64,000 bases of DNA from Turritopsis dohrnii (lineage: Eukaryota > Cnidaria > Hydrozoa > Anthoathecata > Oceaniidae): contig BQMF02000011.1 in assembly GCA_027922465.2 (NCBI GenBank), forward strand, positions 1,364,001 through 1,428,000, given 5' to 3'. The position numbers were made by a program, and so were the translations under genes. A model generated the notes under the pieces. The model made no database searches. It had not been told where the DNA came from and saw only the letters and a program-made list of their open reading frames with translations. Positions 14,005-25,477 of this stretch are shown one piece after another (the stretch's first letter is position 1; every line of letters starts with the position of its first letter).

Positions 14005-14815
14005 AAAGTAGTATTTTAATGACAATATCTGATTTTCAGCCATTGACGGTAGCCGAACACATTTGTCTGTTAGTATTTCGATGACAATATCTGATTTTCA
14101 GTCGTTGACAGCAGCCGAACACATTTATCTGTTAGTATTTTGATGACAATATCTGATTTTCAGTCGTTGACAGCAGCCGCACACATTTATCTGTTAGTAT
14201 TTTGATGACAATATCTGATTTTCAGCCATTGACAGCAGCCGAACACATTTGTCTGTTAGTATTTTGATGACAATATCTGATCTTGCCAAAATAGCTCCAT
14301 TTCGCTCATGGTTTGTGGCTATCTGAAGAGATGGTAGGGGAATCCGGATGAAGACGACTATAGCAGCGTGAATCAGTCCACCAAACATAGTGGTATGTCC
14401 TGTAAGAAATTTTAGCGATTGACAGGAGCGGAAAACCATCTATCTGTTAGTATTTTGTTGAAAATATCTGATTTTTAGTCATTGACAGCCACCGAACACA
14501 TTTATCTGTTAGTATTTTGATAACAATATCTGATCTTGCCAAAATAGCTCCATTCCGATAATGGTTTGTGACAAGCTGAGGGATGGCGCGGGAATCCAAA
14601 TAAAGATAACTACAACAGCATGAATCAGTCCACCAAACATAGTGGTATATCCTGTAAGAAATTTTAGCGATTGACAGGAGCGGAAAACCATCTATCTGTT
14701 AGTATTTTGTTGACAATATCTGATTTTTAGTCGTTGACAGCAGCCGAACACATTTATCTGTTAGCATTTTGATGACAATATCTGATTTTCAGCCATTGAC
14801 AGCAGCCAAACACAT
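14005..14815. repeat. About 62-bp minisatellite with a higher-order unit, at the 3' end of the transposon gene
   Basis: The basic unit has GTTAGTATTTTGATGACAAT, a TTTTCAGCCATTGACAG-type core and CCGAACACATTTATCTG. A longer 170-bp module beginning GATCTTGCCAAAATAGCTCC occurs twice (about 14280-14450 and 14530-14695), interrupting the short units. The array ends right at the stop codon of the transposon gene. Short minus-strand frames inside (14194-14439, 14509-14691) are duplicates of one another and look like products of the repeat. Confidence 0.85.
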
Positions 14816-17350
14816 TTATCTAACATTTTTTTCTAACTCCATTTTTCGCCATAGTGGAGCAGTGACCAATTTATGGATTAAGCCAAGTGATCTGCATCCC
14901 ACTTGGTATGGTAACACTTGGAGATCCCAGAAAACAGCATTCAAAAGCTTATTTTCTTTCTCTACACATGACATAAATTCCATCAGCTTTTCATGCAGAT
15001 AAAACACCCCGGCTCCATTGATGAATAAGATGTTAAATCGATTCCCTAAGAATGGAAACAAGGGAATCTCTTCCATGTCATAATTTTCTTTCATCTGTGA
15101 TGAAAAAGTAACCATACGACCAGACTTCTCACACCCACGTTCTTGTATGGCCTTACAGACTGTGCGAATAAGCCTGGTTGTTCCGGATTCCCCATTGGAG
15201 TAGCCACCATGAGCTAAAGAACCAACTTTTCCATCTCCAATAAGCAGCTTCTCATAAACTTTTAAGCATGCTTCAGCTTGGTCTGCAAGACCAACAAGAA
15301 AATGCAATCCACAAAAAAATTCATTGACGGTTGACAAAGATTTTTGTTGTTCAGCATTTAAAGAGGACCAGTTAGTTACAACATTAGGTAAAATTGACTT
15401 GCGAAACTCAGTAAATAATGTGTTAAATTTTTTCTGAGTGGCACAACGATCAGACATGGTATTTTTGATAGATGCAAATGATTCATTAACGAAAGATGAT
15501 TTTTCCTCCTCAGAAACAAAGTTGCCAATATCAGATAAAATTTCTTTGAATGTGTCGAGTTGTGTTGAAGCATCACCACCCCCTACTTCACGTAAACCAG
15601 TAACAAGGGTTTTTCCATCAGATTTGTTGATATCGTAGGTTATATAAGAATGACCATGTTTACTAGTACCATCAGAATGAAGAGTATTATTAGAAGATGT
15701 ATTAGTTGGAAATATTTTTTTGAAAGAAGAAGAGCTATTAAAGTCAATTGGATGTGTGTCAGATACAGAATTATTATGATTATTATTATTATTATCAACA
15801 TCAGAAGTTAAACATGGAGTTCCAATTAATTCAGAAGCAACATGAATTTGTGCAAGACCACGAGCTTCAAGAAGCATGTACTTGGCAAATGTGGACTTTG
15901 GTAGCTTCTCAACCGAAAATCCGACCAATTTGTCCAAAACGATTCTAATGACCTTCTCCACATTCCTCGTACTTAACCCCATGCAAAGAAGATCTTCGTA
16001 AACCATTCGAACACTGTCATCATAGCTGCCCTGATGGTAAACTTTTATTTCTTTGTTTAGAAAGCTATCAATTTTTTCTTCCAGCTCCAACTTCTCATTT
16101 TCCAAGATAGATATTTGATGTTGTAAATCAGAAACATAGGAATGACTGAAAGATGATGGCTTGGGAGAGTCAGTTGTAGGATTGCTTTTCAAGTAATACA
16201 ATTTTTTGCGGGACTTTAAGCCAGCTTGAAGAGCCTCCGTTAACTTGAAATTTAGGTCCTCAATTTCTTGCATAAGGGATGATGACTTTTCAGTCTGCTC
16301 AGTTAAAGATTTTTGTAAAATTGCAGACTTTTCTTTTTGGCGACGGAATCGTTTATTGATGTTTCGTGTTGAAACAGAACTCAGTTTGCCCATCATTTTG
16401 GTTAAGTTGGCATTGACTGAGTCTTTTTCTTTCTTTAGGTTGTCAACATGCTTCATCAAAGATTTACATTTCGATTCACTGGCATGGTGCATCTTAGATT
16501 CTTCTTTTAATGACTGACAAGTGACATTCAGTTTTGACTCCAACTCAGAATTAACTTTTAATAAATTAGTTATAGTTTTTCTAAGGGAGTTTATTTCTTT
16601 TTCCCACGACAAAGAAGAATTGCTAGCTAAATCTGAAGTAGACAAATTAAGATGATTTTCCTTCTTTGAAGGAAAAATGAATTTTGAAGAAAGGAAAGAT
16701 TCAATAGATTCCCCACGGCTGCCTATGTTTACTTTTACCAATGATGCCTTGTGCGATCTTATAGATTCCACTTTTAATTTAACAGATTGATGTGAAAGTT
16801 CAGTATCCTGAGCCTTTCCCATCAAAGACAACAGCCACATTGTAAAAGAAGACCAAGACGAACCTGATTCTTTTCGGTAAACATCAAGTTCCAAAACATG
16901 GCCATTTAAAAGAGAAAATTGTGGGGTATCAAAAGACTCAATATTAGTCAAAACATCCTTTGTGATGCCAATTTGATCAAAGAAAGGGCCAAGTGAATTT
17001 GATGGAACAGAAGATGACATTTCATAAAAATCTTTTACAGTCTTTTCCATGCAATCAGAATTCTTTTTTATGTGATTTCTGATTTTTTTTATGAAATTAG
17101 AAGGTTTTTTAATTTTGTCAGATAAATCTTGACCTGACAACAAATTGAGGAAGCTGGTTATGCTTGAATATGGTAAAGATTGTTCATCAATAACAAGAAA
17201 TAAATTTTGAAGTGTCCCATATGTTATCTGGTCACGTCCTGGAAGCCAAAGATCTTCTGGTATCTCAGAGTTCAGCACAAGTGAAACCAAAGATGAACAC
17301 GAAAGGACTTTGTTTACATTCTTTTCTGCCATTTTAAAATCGTGAAACAA
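14816..17350 (-). CDS. Transposase-like protein of the 12.6-18.0 kb transposon, 844 aa
   Basis: This is a single open frame. The methionine at residue 7 (MAEK) is an equally good start. Residues about 250-430 form a Lys/Glu/Ser-rich coiled coil. The C-terminal half resembles an RNase H-fold DDE transposase: a strand-like HSDGTSKHGHSYITYDI with Asp560, a second acidic site MSDRC (Asp634), then a C-x2-H motif (FFCGLH, Cys680 and His683). A later Glu such as Glu787 (FYLHEKLMEF) is a candidate third acid. The order D, D, C-x2-H, E is known from several cut-and-paste superfamilies. The region FLGNRFNILFINGAGVFYLHEK looks like the conserved core of large uncharacterised families I associate with cnidarian and other marine invertebrate genomes. 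A Gly/Asn-rich insert (DNNNNNHNN) sits near 520. Placement between matching terminal repeats supports a mobile-element role. Assignment to a superfamily is not possible by eye. Confidence 0.7.
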   Translation of the reverse strand: MFHDFKMAEKNVNKVLSCSSLVSLVLNSEIPEDLWLPGRDQITYGTLQNLFLVIDEQSLPYSSITSFLNLLSGQDLSDKIKKPSNFIKKIRNHIKKNSDCMEKTVKDFYEMSSSVPSNSLGPFFDQIGITKDVLTNIESFDTPQFSLLNGHVLELDVYRKESGSSWSSFTMWLLSLMGKAQDTELSHQSVKLKVESIRSHKASLVKVNIGSRGESIESFLSSKFIFPSKKENHLNLSTSDLASNSSLSWEKEINSLRKTITNLLKVNSELESKLNVTCQSLKEESKMHHASESKCKSLMKHVDNLKKEKDSVNANLTKMMGKLSSVSTRNINKRFRRQKEKSAILQKSLTEQTEKSSSLMQEIEDLNFKLTEALQAGLKSRKKLYYLKSNPTTDSPKPSSFSHSYVSDLQHQISILENEKLELEEKIDSFLNKEIKVYHQGSYDDSVRMVYEDLLCMGLSTRNVEKVIRIVLDKLVGFSVEKLPKSTFAKYMLLEARGLAQIHVASELIGTPCLTSDVDNNNNNHNNSVSDTHPIDFNSSSSFKKIFPTNTSSNNTLHSDGTSKHGHSYITYDINKSDGKTLVTGLREVGGGDASTQLDTFKEILSDIGNFVSEEEKSSFVNESFASIKNTMSDRCATQKKFNTLFTEFRKSILPNVVTNWSSLNAEQQKSLSTVNEFFCGLHFLVGLADQAEACLKVYEKLLIGDGKVGSLAHGGYSNGESGTTRLIRTVCKAIQERGCEKSGRMVTFSSQMKENYDMEEIPLFPFLGNRFNILFINGAGVFYLHEKLMEFMSCVEKENKLLNAVFWDLQVLPYQVGCRSLGLIHKLVTAPLWRKMELEKNVR

Positions 17351-18479
17351 CCAATGAAATTAAAGAATGGAATCAGTGACGTATAATTATTTTCGAAAAA
17401 AAATCGTCAGATCGATAAAATTAATTTAATGATACCTGGAGTAACTCAACGGAATACTGCGAAAGAGCAAAAGAAAATATAGTTATAAAACCTTTACAGC
17501 AGTAAACTACGATGTTTAAGCTTTCCGGCGATACTACTTTCTTCGGGGCTTTCAAAAAATAACTTGCGAAAATCTTGAATTTCAAGTTTCAACAGGCTTC
17601 TTCGAGGTCCTTTTTGAGGATTACCGCCAAGAAAAATATACCGCGGGAAAGCTTAGTCTATTGCGCATGCTTCAGAGCCGTTTGTTTTTGTCCCCCGCGA
17701 CGTGCTCTCGCGCAGTTGCCGATCGTTCACAACACACTTCTCAAAAATATCGGTGCCATTTTTTCAAAACAAACGACGATTTCGACTGTATGTGATTACT
17801 GTGAAACTCTTTAAGCGCGCTTCCCTGAATACTTTCGAAACTTATATATATATAATCAGTGATAAATTCTAAGCATTTTAAAAAAAACTTGATGCATTTT
17901 ACTCAATTTTTGAAGAAGATATCAGCTTTTAAAAAAAATATTTCAACATTTTCTGAAAAATCCTAAAATTCTAATGAATACATTGCAGTGTTCGACCACC
18001 CTACATTAGGCACCGTTATATCGTTGTTGAAGAAAAGAATAGGCAGTTTGCTGAGGACAAAATGCATATTAGACTCTCAGTCACAGTGCTACAAATAGAA
18101 CGGAGGAAGATAAGCAAGCAATTTAGCAATAGTCTTTTTTATAATATAATCTTGCATTTTCTCCCTGAATAACAATGACGATCTTTTGTTCACTATGTGC
18201 ATACATTTTCCTTGTTGTGTGCTGTGAAGAATGGTTTTTGATAAATAGGGGCTGCGAAAAGGAAATGGAGCATATCATTAATTCAACTAGAACGGAGAAA
18301 AATATCTGATCTTGATCTTGGTCTTGTGTTGTCAAATATGTACCAACATTGGATTTTTTATAATTGGATGTTGGTCCATTATATAATGAGACGGGACCGG
18401 CAAAAAGTCGCCCCAGGGTTGGTCGGTTCTCTCCTCCCTCCTCCTCCTCATCTCCTCTCCTCCCAGAGTGTCACTGAAG

Positions 18480-18818
18480 TACGCGGGCTTTTTTATAAGC
18501 AGCCAAGTTCAGACGTTAGTAACATTGCATAAAAATGACCATTTTTAGTGGTAATGTTAATTGCTAATGTTAATCTAAGGGTAAAAAGTCTAGGATATAT
18601 GACAAATGAATACATAGAGCGCACATAGTTCTGAATCTAGTGGTGTAACAAAAACTACTTAACTTAAGAAATGTGCGCTGTATGTAGCAGCTATGCCAAG
18701 TGATGCATCATTTCAAAATTTCATGTTGCTAATTTACCTAAGATTCTGGTAGCACTGTTGATTGACCGAACTTTTTGTGAAAATCTGTTATATCGCTTAT
18801 AAATTTTTGCTTATTATT
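18480..18818 (+). repeat. Dispersed repeat, copy 1 (partner at 54452-54840)
   Basis: It shares collinear blocks with 54452-54840: TTTTTTATAAGCA, AAAATGACCATTTTTAG, a CATAGAGC block and TTTCAAAATTTCAT followed by TTGCTAAT. The copies are diverged with gaps, so this is an old interspersed repeat. An hAT-like element is inserted at its 3' edge. Confidence 0.6.
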
Positions 18819-19447
18819 CAGTGGCGTAACTGGGGGGGTGCGTTGGGTGCGATCGCACCGCCCTCTGATTAAGCGTGCCTTTTTTTCTGACCAAGTAATA
18901 TTTCATACGATATTCTTTTCACTAAAGTTATATAAATCATTACTATAAGGGCGGAAACTTTCGCGATTTTTGCCTTTCTTCGCGAAATTCAAAAAAAATT
19001 TCTTTATTCATTGTCATTCACGAAAGTTTTTTTCTCCCGAAAGTAAAGTTTTTGGAGGATTCGCGACAGTTTTATCAGTAAAATTTATTTTAAAACTGTC
19101 ATTAGCGAAAGTTAAATTCGCGATTTTCCATCCTTGCGAAACTTTCTGCCCGCGAAACTTTCTCCCCTTAAATTAATTATTTGTCAACAAAGTTGCAAAA
19201 AATAGCTTTGTGCATTTGTTACTATGGCATTGTAATGCCGAAGGCAGTACTAAGTGGGAATGTGGGGAGAACAGAAAACGCGTGTGTACAGTAAGAGGTC
19301 CTGTTAGAAGAGAGCCAGTGAGGCATTGTGCCTCGATGATACAAACAGTATGTGGGACATTACAGGCATGAAGTGTGCTATTGCTTTAATATTGCCCAAA
19401 TTTGTGAAAAACGCACCTACCCTAAGTTCAACTCAGTTACGCCACTG
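18819..19447. mobile_element. hAT-like non-autonomous element, 629 bp
   Basis: Ends are CAGTGGCGTAACTG and its complement CAGTTACGCCACTG. Flanks are TTATTATT (18811-18818) and TTATTATA (19448-19455), matching at seven of eight bases, as expected of an hAT 8-bp duplication. The interior has repeated CGCGAAA and GAAACTTTC motifs but no transposase frame. A related right end is at 40200-40253. Confidence 0.75.
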
Positions 19448-20097
19448 TTATTATAAGAAACAAGAAGCCTTGGCCTGTTGAAGACTTCTCAGGACGTGTC
19501 ACAACGACAACATATCTACTCTCAACAATACAACATTGCTGAATTGCCCAATTTTGGTGAAATCTGTCAAAATGACCGTCCAATTCGAAATCCAAACCTT
19601 CGAAATCATCAGAGGAAGAGGAGGAGAGGAGAAACGACGGATATAACTCCACCATAAAGTTAAAAACGTAAATTAATTTCAATTGATAAACTCGAATTCG
19701 AGTGCTTAGGGGGAGAAATTTGTTTGTAAATTATTTAATTGGCTTTCGAGTTATGGAATCATCTTGGGTTAATTGTTAATTTGCGGGAAAATAAGTTTAA
19801 AAATCCAACATATATATAAGGTAAAATAAATTAAAATTAATAGTTATATAATAAAATCTACTTTACACAAAAATTTCAAAGAATACCAATATAGAATATA
19901 GAATATCACACTGTCGCCGTCCTCTTTAACAACGAGAAAAGTTTCATAGCTTTCGCTGACGTTAGAATCGAAAATTTGAAAAGAATTTTCAGAAGATGTC
20001 CCTTAATCCAAGTGCTTCAGTTGCAGCGACAGCCGAACAAGGCGAATCCTGATTATGCGATTGGAATGTACGAAAAGATGTCAGAAAAGGAAATTTT
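19448..20097. other. Intergenic; no gene seen
   Basis: AT-rich sequence. The minus-strand frame 19437-19682 overlaps the end of the hAT-like element and looks spurious. I support no feature here. Confidence 0.5.
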
Positions 20098-20680
20098 TTA
20101 GAAAATTACTGTGACGTCATAGTGACGTCATAAATACCAAATTTGGTCCAAGCATTTTAATTTTTTCAATGTGAGAATTCTCCGTGCTAAATTCTAAGCT
20201 CGAATTACATGTGGAAGTAGCATGTAAGTAGCACGTCATAATGACGTCATCAGTACCAAATTTGGTCCAAATAATTTGTTCTTGGAATGTAACAATACCT
20301 TGTGCCAAGTTTTATACTTCAACTGTGGTGAAAAATTGCGTTTTTAGAAAATCCTTGTGACGTCATAATGACGTCACCAGTACCAAATTTGGTCCAAGCA
20401 TTTTAATTTTTGTAATGTAACAATCCTTTGTGCCAAGTTTTGAGCTTCAAATATGGTAGGAAGTTGCTTTTTTAGAAAATCCTTGTGACGTCATAATGAC
20501 GTCACCAGTACCAAATTTGGTCCAAGCAATTTAATTCTTGTAATGTAACAATCCCCTGTGCCAAGTTTTGAACTTCAACTGTAGTAGGAAATTGCTTTTC
20601 TAGAAAGTACCTGTGATGTCATAATGACGTCATCAGTACCAAAGATGGCCTAAGAATTTTAACAATATCTCACCTGCCAA
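20098..20680. repeat. About 120-bp tandem repeat carrying paired TGACGTCA palindromes
   Basis: Five diverged units occur. Most contain GTGACGTCATAATGACGTCA, then AGTACCAAATTTGGTCCAAG, then a TGTAACAATC/TGTGCCAAGTTTT stretch. The octamer TGACGTCA appears about eight times in under 600 bp. It is the consensus CRE/ATF site, but function is not implied by the repeat itself. Confidence 0.85.
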
Positions 20681-20715
20681 GTTTTAATCCTCAGCCACAA
20701 CTACAACTGCGGCTG

Positions 20716-20922
20716 TAAAGGTTTACTACATATAGCGGAGGCTTACTACATTTGTCGGAGTTACTACATTTGTCGTTGACCTTTACTACATATAGCGTTA
20801 CTACATTTGTCGTTGAATTTTACTACATATGACGGAGTTACTACATTTAGCGTTGAAAGTTTACTACATTTGTTGGAGTTACTACATTTGTCGGAGTTAC
20901 TACATTTGACGGTGTAACAGGG
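20716..20922. repeat. Short minisatellite, TTACTACATTTGTCGGAG units
   Basis: About twelve units begin TTACTACAT and then alternate between TTGTCG, ATAGCG and similar six-base variants. The array follows directly on the TGACGTCA array and precedes a miniature element at 20948. Confidence 0.85.
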
Positions 20923-20947
20923 TTGAGCAGGTTTTTCAGTCGATGTA

Positions 20948-21110
20948 CCGTAATCGCTTCAAAAAGGACCCCTCTCGAATAACTGCCCCTCTCGAATAAG
21001 CGCCCGCTTTTTTGAGAAAATAATTTTATAAGCGCCCCTTTCGAATAAGCGCCCCTCTCGAAAGCCAAAAAATTAAATAAGCGCCCGGGCCCTTTTACAA
21101 GCGATTACGG
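20948..21110. mobile_element. CCGTA/GCGCCC miniature element, copy 1 (163 bp)
   Basis: The left end CCGTAATCGCTT matches the complement of the right end AAGCGATTACGG perfectly, flanked by TA on both sides. The interior has repeated CTCGAATAAGCGCCC blocks. Flanking TA suggests a Tc1/mariner-type insertion. Other copies are at 25521, 39498 and 50488. Confidence 0.75.
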
Positions 21111-21243
21111 TAAATGATTTTTAAATAAAAAAAAACATTGATATAGAAAAAAATTGGATAACAATGCATTCAATTGTTTTTGAATCAAATTGGTCAAAAT
21201 TTATTGTCTGAAAAAAGTCCGCACTAAATGTTCGCTGACCAAC

Positions 21244-21520
21244 TATTATTATTATTATTATCATTATTTTCGTATGTTCCTTGAGGTACTAATATCAATG
21301 AGGGCGCTGCAAAGGAGGCTCTAGAACATTTAAAGTCTACATTTGGGTTATAAAAGCTGTACTGACAACTTGACAATCATCCTAGACATCATTCCTACTC
21401 TCTTGCTGAATGCTAAGCGGAGAGGAGTGATTCACACTGTTATAGTCGCTGGCATGTCTCGGTCGGAGGTTGAAACCACGACCTCAATAATAGGAAGTGA
21501 GCACTCTACCACAAAACGAC
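21244..21520 (-). repeat. tRNA-derived SINE, minus strand
   Basis: On the minus strand a tRNA-like head has a box A-like TGGTAGAGTGCTCAC followed by a box B-like GTGGTTTCAACC. An unrelated body follows, and the element ends in an (ATA)n-type tail seen on the plus strand at 21244-21268. The head cannot fold as a full functional tRNA by eye, so this is a retroposon and not a tRNA gene. Confidence 0.6.
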
Positions 21521-24500
21521 CAGTAAAAGTATCAAAACAAATAAAAAAGTGGCAATATGGAAAGTGTATAATGGTCTTCGATTTGTAAAGCACGCCACAA
21601 TAGAACTAATAAAAAGACTACAGAGATTGTGCATATACGCAAGCAGGAAAATGGTCGCTGAATGATTTTATCTTTGAAGACAAGATAATATTTTCTTTCA
21701 TTATATCCTCAATGTTCTTAATTTGTGTGGTTTAAAGGAGATTTTTCAGTTGTTGAGGAACTAGCTATATAAATGCTAAAAGAGCTAGCAGATAATTTAT
21801 CTCTATCTGATTTAATCAGGGCAAACAGTATTGAAATTGATTTTTTTTAACCTAAACGTTTTCCTTTGTTTCAGACCATCAACCAACTCATTCATGACGA
21901 GAATTTCATCTCATGGCTTCGGTTGATTGCTTTAAATTATTATTACTTTGAATTTTTTTACCCTGATTTCTATAAAAGAAAAGTGTTTTTAAGTTTAAAA
22001 GTGTCCTGATTGCTGAAACAATTTATGGATTTTGCTGAAATTCCATTAAATACAAATCAATCAGGTCATGAAACGATTGCCAAATCTGATTAAATCATGG
22101 GCTCAATCCGTAGTTACCCCTAAAGAACTCCCGTTACTCTTTCAATAGCTATTGATGTCATCCTCTTGAAAGAATCAAGCTTGTTGCCAATTTCGTTCTA
22201 CGAAGACTTCTCCGAGGGTTCAATAAAGCAGCCCTGGTGTGTCAACTAAATTAGCCAGACACTATTTGAGGATAAGATTCAACCCAACAGGCAAAATCAT
22301 TAAAATGGTCACTGCGACAAAAAGCATATTTATTGAAACAGTGCGTATATTTCTTTTGCAATGCACTCCTTTGCATTGATCTTTCAACAAATTCGGGTGA
22401 AACTCATCAAAGAACATGTCTTGCATCTGTTTTGCACCTCTGATCTGAAATTGAAGTTCTTTAAAAACTTTATCTGCAATTGAAGAGCTTTTAATATTCT
22501 GTTGATGTGGTATTGTTACAATTCATTCTCTGCACCCTTGGATAAGGATTTGTATAGACAAAACAAACAACACACACCTCGAAATATTTTTCGAGGGATC
22601 ATATTTTTATTTGCTTAGCTATTTAAAAAGTGTTTATTTTGATTTAAGTTATCTTTTCGTGAGCAGAAAGTATATGTATGACCTTCAGAACAGCTATTCT
22701 TCTGCAATATTTTTCTCTTCACCAACTTTTTATATACACAGTTTTTGGGTTTTTTGTAGTCTAGTAAAAGAACTCAAAGAAAGATTCTAGACATAAGCTT
22801 TCAAAAAATTTGAGTTTCTCGAAATGTTTCTCGTGCTGGTTGAAATTACCTCTCAAGAGAAAGCACACGTGTCAATTGAAAATCATCAAGTCAAACTTTC
22901 CAACATTGGATATGCAAGATGATAAAACTTAAAATGGATTGGAACCTGAAGGTTTTTTTTCTTACACGGATCACACTGGACTGGAACGAAATGGATTGGC
23001 GTGTTAACCCACGCATGCGCATTTTCTGATGCTGCTCAGTCATTCAAAAAAAAATCATTCGCGTTACCTAGCAACATAGGCTTTAAAACAACTATTTTGC
23101 CATATCAAATATATACAGAGAGAAGTAAATATTGCCTATATTTTTTCTGTTTTTTATAGACAACGGAGCGCAATTGGATCGGGAATGGGTGAGAGTGGAA
23201 GCACCTCCTCCGTGGTGAATTTCAAACCACCCATACATCGGTTGAGGGTTAAAAAAAAATTTCCTAAAAATTGGTCCAAAGTCTTTTCGCGCAAACAATA
23301 TTGTAAGCATATGAAAACTGGATCCTAAGTTGGTAAATCAAAATAGCGGACGTGTATGTTAAATTAGTGTATTTTATGATGGCATTGTACAATTTAAATA
23401 ACGGGTTGACATCCAGTTAAAAAATTTAGGATACGAATGAATCTGTTTAGACAGACACAGTCGAACCGCAAGAATGGTTAATTGATAAAAACTATTAAGC
23501 TATTTACAATTATTTGTATTTACTCACCGACAGCTTCAAGTAATAGAATATAAACATCCAGAACATATCGGATGTTTGTTTACTTGAAATGTTGTTTTCT
23601 TGTTTATGTGAAAAATTCACAAAGGCGAAAAAAACTTTGTTCGTTTGTTATCATCTCAAAAGAAACAGAATTTACCAGAACGTTATATGACACTACGTGT
23701 TTTCTTTGTAAATATACCATCTTTTTTTATTTGTTCTTGTGTTCAGAATTTCCTAAAGTGTATTTTAATCGCTTATTTCCCATATGATGAGCATTTAACT
23801 TAGAATTCAACAAAACAACTTTCGGAATTTGAGATTCAGCAAATTAAATACAAGAAATAATGACTTTCTTTTTATAATGTCATATTTCTAACAAGTACAC
23901 ATGTCAGCTTTGGAGTATAATATGTCGCATAACATCTTGCGTCCATGACGTATTGGTAATATAATAGAACATCAAAGGACGGAATGCTGATTTTGGAGAA
24001 AACAAGACGTTTTTATGGTAAGGTAAATTTTCAGTTTTTGTTTTTGAAGTGACGTGATTATACACATTTTGGAGTTAGTTGGGCATTTGCCTGATTTTCA
24101 TGAGATTAGCGCAAAGCATTTATTTGCAACTTTAGGAAAGAACTTGTCCAAACAAAAAATTGTTTAGTTGACGTAAAAACGGATGGGCGCAGTGGCGTTA
24201 TATTAACCCTGACGCCTTTAGGTACGCTTTAAACTTCGCCCCGAACGAATACCAGTTTTTCTACAGACATTCGTAGATTTTTATTGATGAATTAAGTAAG
24301 ATAACTATTACAGACCGAAAATTTACAAGCTGCAGTATACTGTATAGATTGTAATTAGTGATCAAAGTGTTTGGTTTATTTAAGTGCTATTCAATCTCAT
24401 ATAGGATTAAAACGAATTTCAAATATATTGATGATTATGACTCTTTAATTGTCAGTGTTCTTTCCCGATAAAGTATTGCTCAATTTTCAAAATCCTTTTA

Positions 24501-24755
24501 GAATACTCAGTTTTGTTGTAGTTCATTATAATCAAATTAGATTGGATCTTTTCATTAAATTTTTTATTTTGTTAATCTCGGTACCAGGATATCTTAACAT
24601 GTTCATTTATCCAGAAGGCAGAACAGTCTGGTGTCTAGAGTGTACATTCTTAATGATCTCGATGAAGAAAGTCTGTAAAACATTAGATCTGCACATATTA
24701 GACATTAGCCTGCACATAATAGGCCTTAGCAACTAGTCTGCAATCATCTTCCGTT
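21521..24755. other. Intergenic; no gene seen
   Basis: More than 3 kb of AT-rich sequence. Open frames here stay below about 100 codons, have no recognisable motif and show no splice-linked continuation. I find no inverted-repeat element that I can define. Confidence 0.5.
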
Positions 24756-24905
24756 ATATCGGGTGTACATTATACAGACCAGTGAAAGTGCTTTTCTTCA
24801 CCTACATTTGCATAATGTCAGTTCGTTTCTGGTGACCTATGGTACCACGGTCTATCGGGTGTACATTATGCATACCTGTGAAATACTAAAGTACTTTTCT
24901 TCATT
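24756..24905. repeat. Local direct duplication
   Basis: The block TATCGGGTGTACATTAT followed by a CAGTGAAA/CTGTGAAA stretch and CTTTTCTTCA occurs twice, at about 24756 and 24852. Confidence 0.6.
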
Positions 24906-25299
24906 TCTTTTTTCCTTACTCATCTTCAAAAAGACAAAAATTGCATTTCCTTGATGCAATTCCATTATGCAAAAGTCCTTGTTCGCTTCATCAGGAACTT
25001 TCCAATTGATTTTCCTTGGTTTTTGTACTTATATAAGTCATCATTATGTTATACCATAACATTATATAAAGATATATTAAAGATATAATGTATATAAATT
25101 ATATATTATATCATTATATAAAGAGATCATCTCATTGCTTGATTGGATCATCGGTCATAATGTAGATTACCCGTCACTACAATAGCAGACATGGCATGAA
25201 AATTGGTTTATCAAAAGCAAGAAGTGACATTTTTATATCAAAGGTTTAATTGTTATCCGATGTTTCATCAGCAATCTATCAAGGTTATCTTAGATATGT

Positions 25300-25337
25300 C
25301 TGACCAGGGATATGCGCTTTAACATATCCCTGGTCAG
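25300..25337. other. Perfect 15-bp hairpin with 8-nt loop
   Basis: CTGACCAGGGATATG at 25300-25314 is followed after CGCTTTAA by its exact complement. It is not part of any repeat family found here. Confidence 0.7.
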
Positions 25338-25477
25338 TATTCGTTTAGCCGATCCGTAGCATAACAAAATGCGCATCACAGATTACATGAAAGAGATAGG
25401 GAAAGAAAAAGTCATTATCCAAAAAATAGAAAAGTAAGAGCTTTATCACCAACCACTTTTAAGCACCATGGATGAAA

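Larger units (their letters stand above)
12629..18004 (-). mobile_element. Probable autonomous DNA transposon with 5-bp target duplication
   Basis: An 11-bp terminal inverted repeat GTAGGGTGGTC starts at 12629 and its exact complement ends at 18004. Immediately outside, ATTAG is present at 12624-12628 and again at 18005-18009, as expected of a 5-bp target duplication. The 5376-bp interior holds one long intronless gene on the minus strand (14816-17350) and two tandem arrays downstream of it. Near-identical ends and an intact reading frame suggest a fairly recent insertion. I do not recognise the superfamily from these ends. Confidence 0.75.

Noticed and set aside
15376..16517. Small frames on both strands within 14816-17350
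   Set aside because: Shadows of the 844-codon transposon gene.
20098..20922. CRISPR array
   Set aside because: Adjacent diverged tandem units without unique spacers, in animal DNA.
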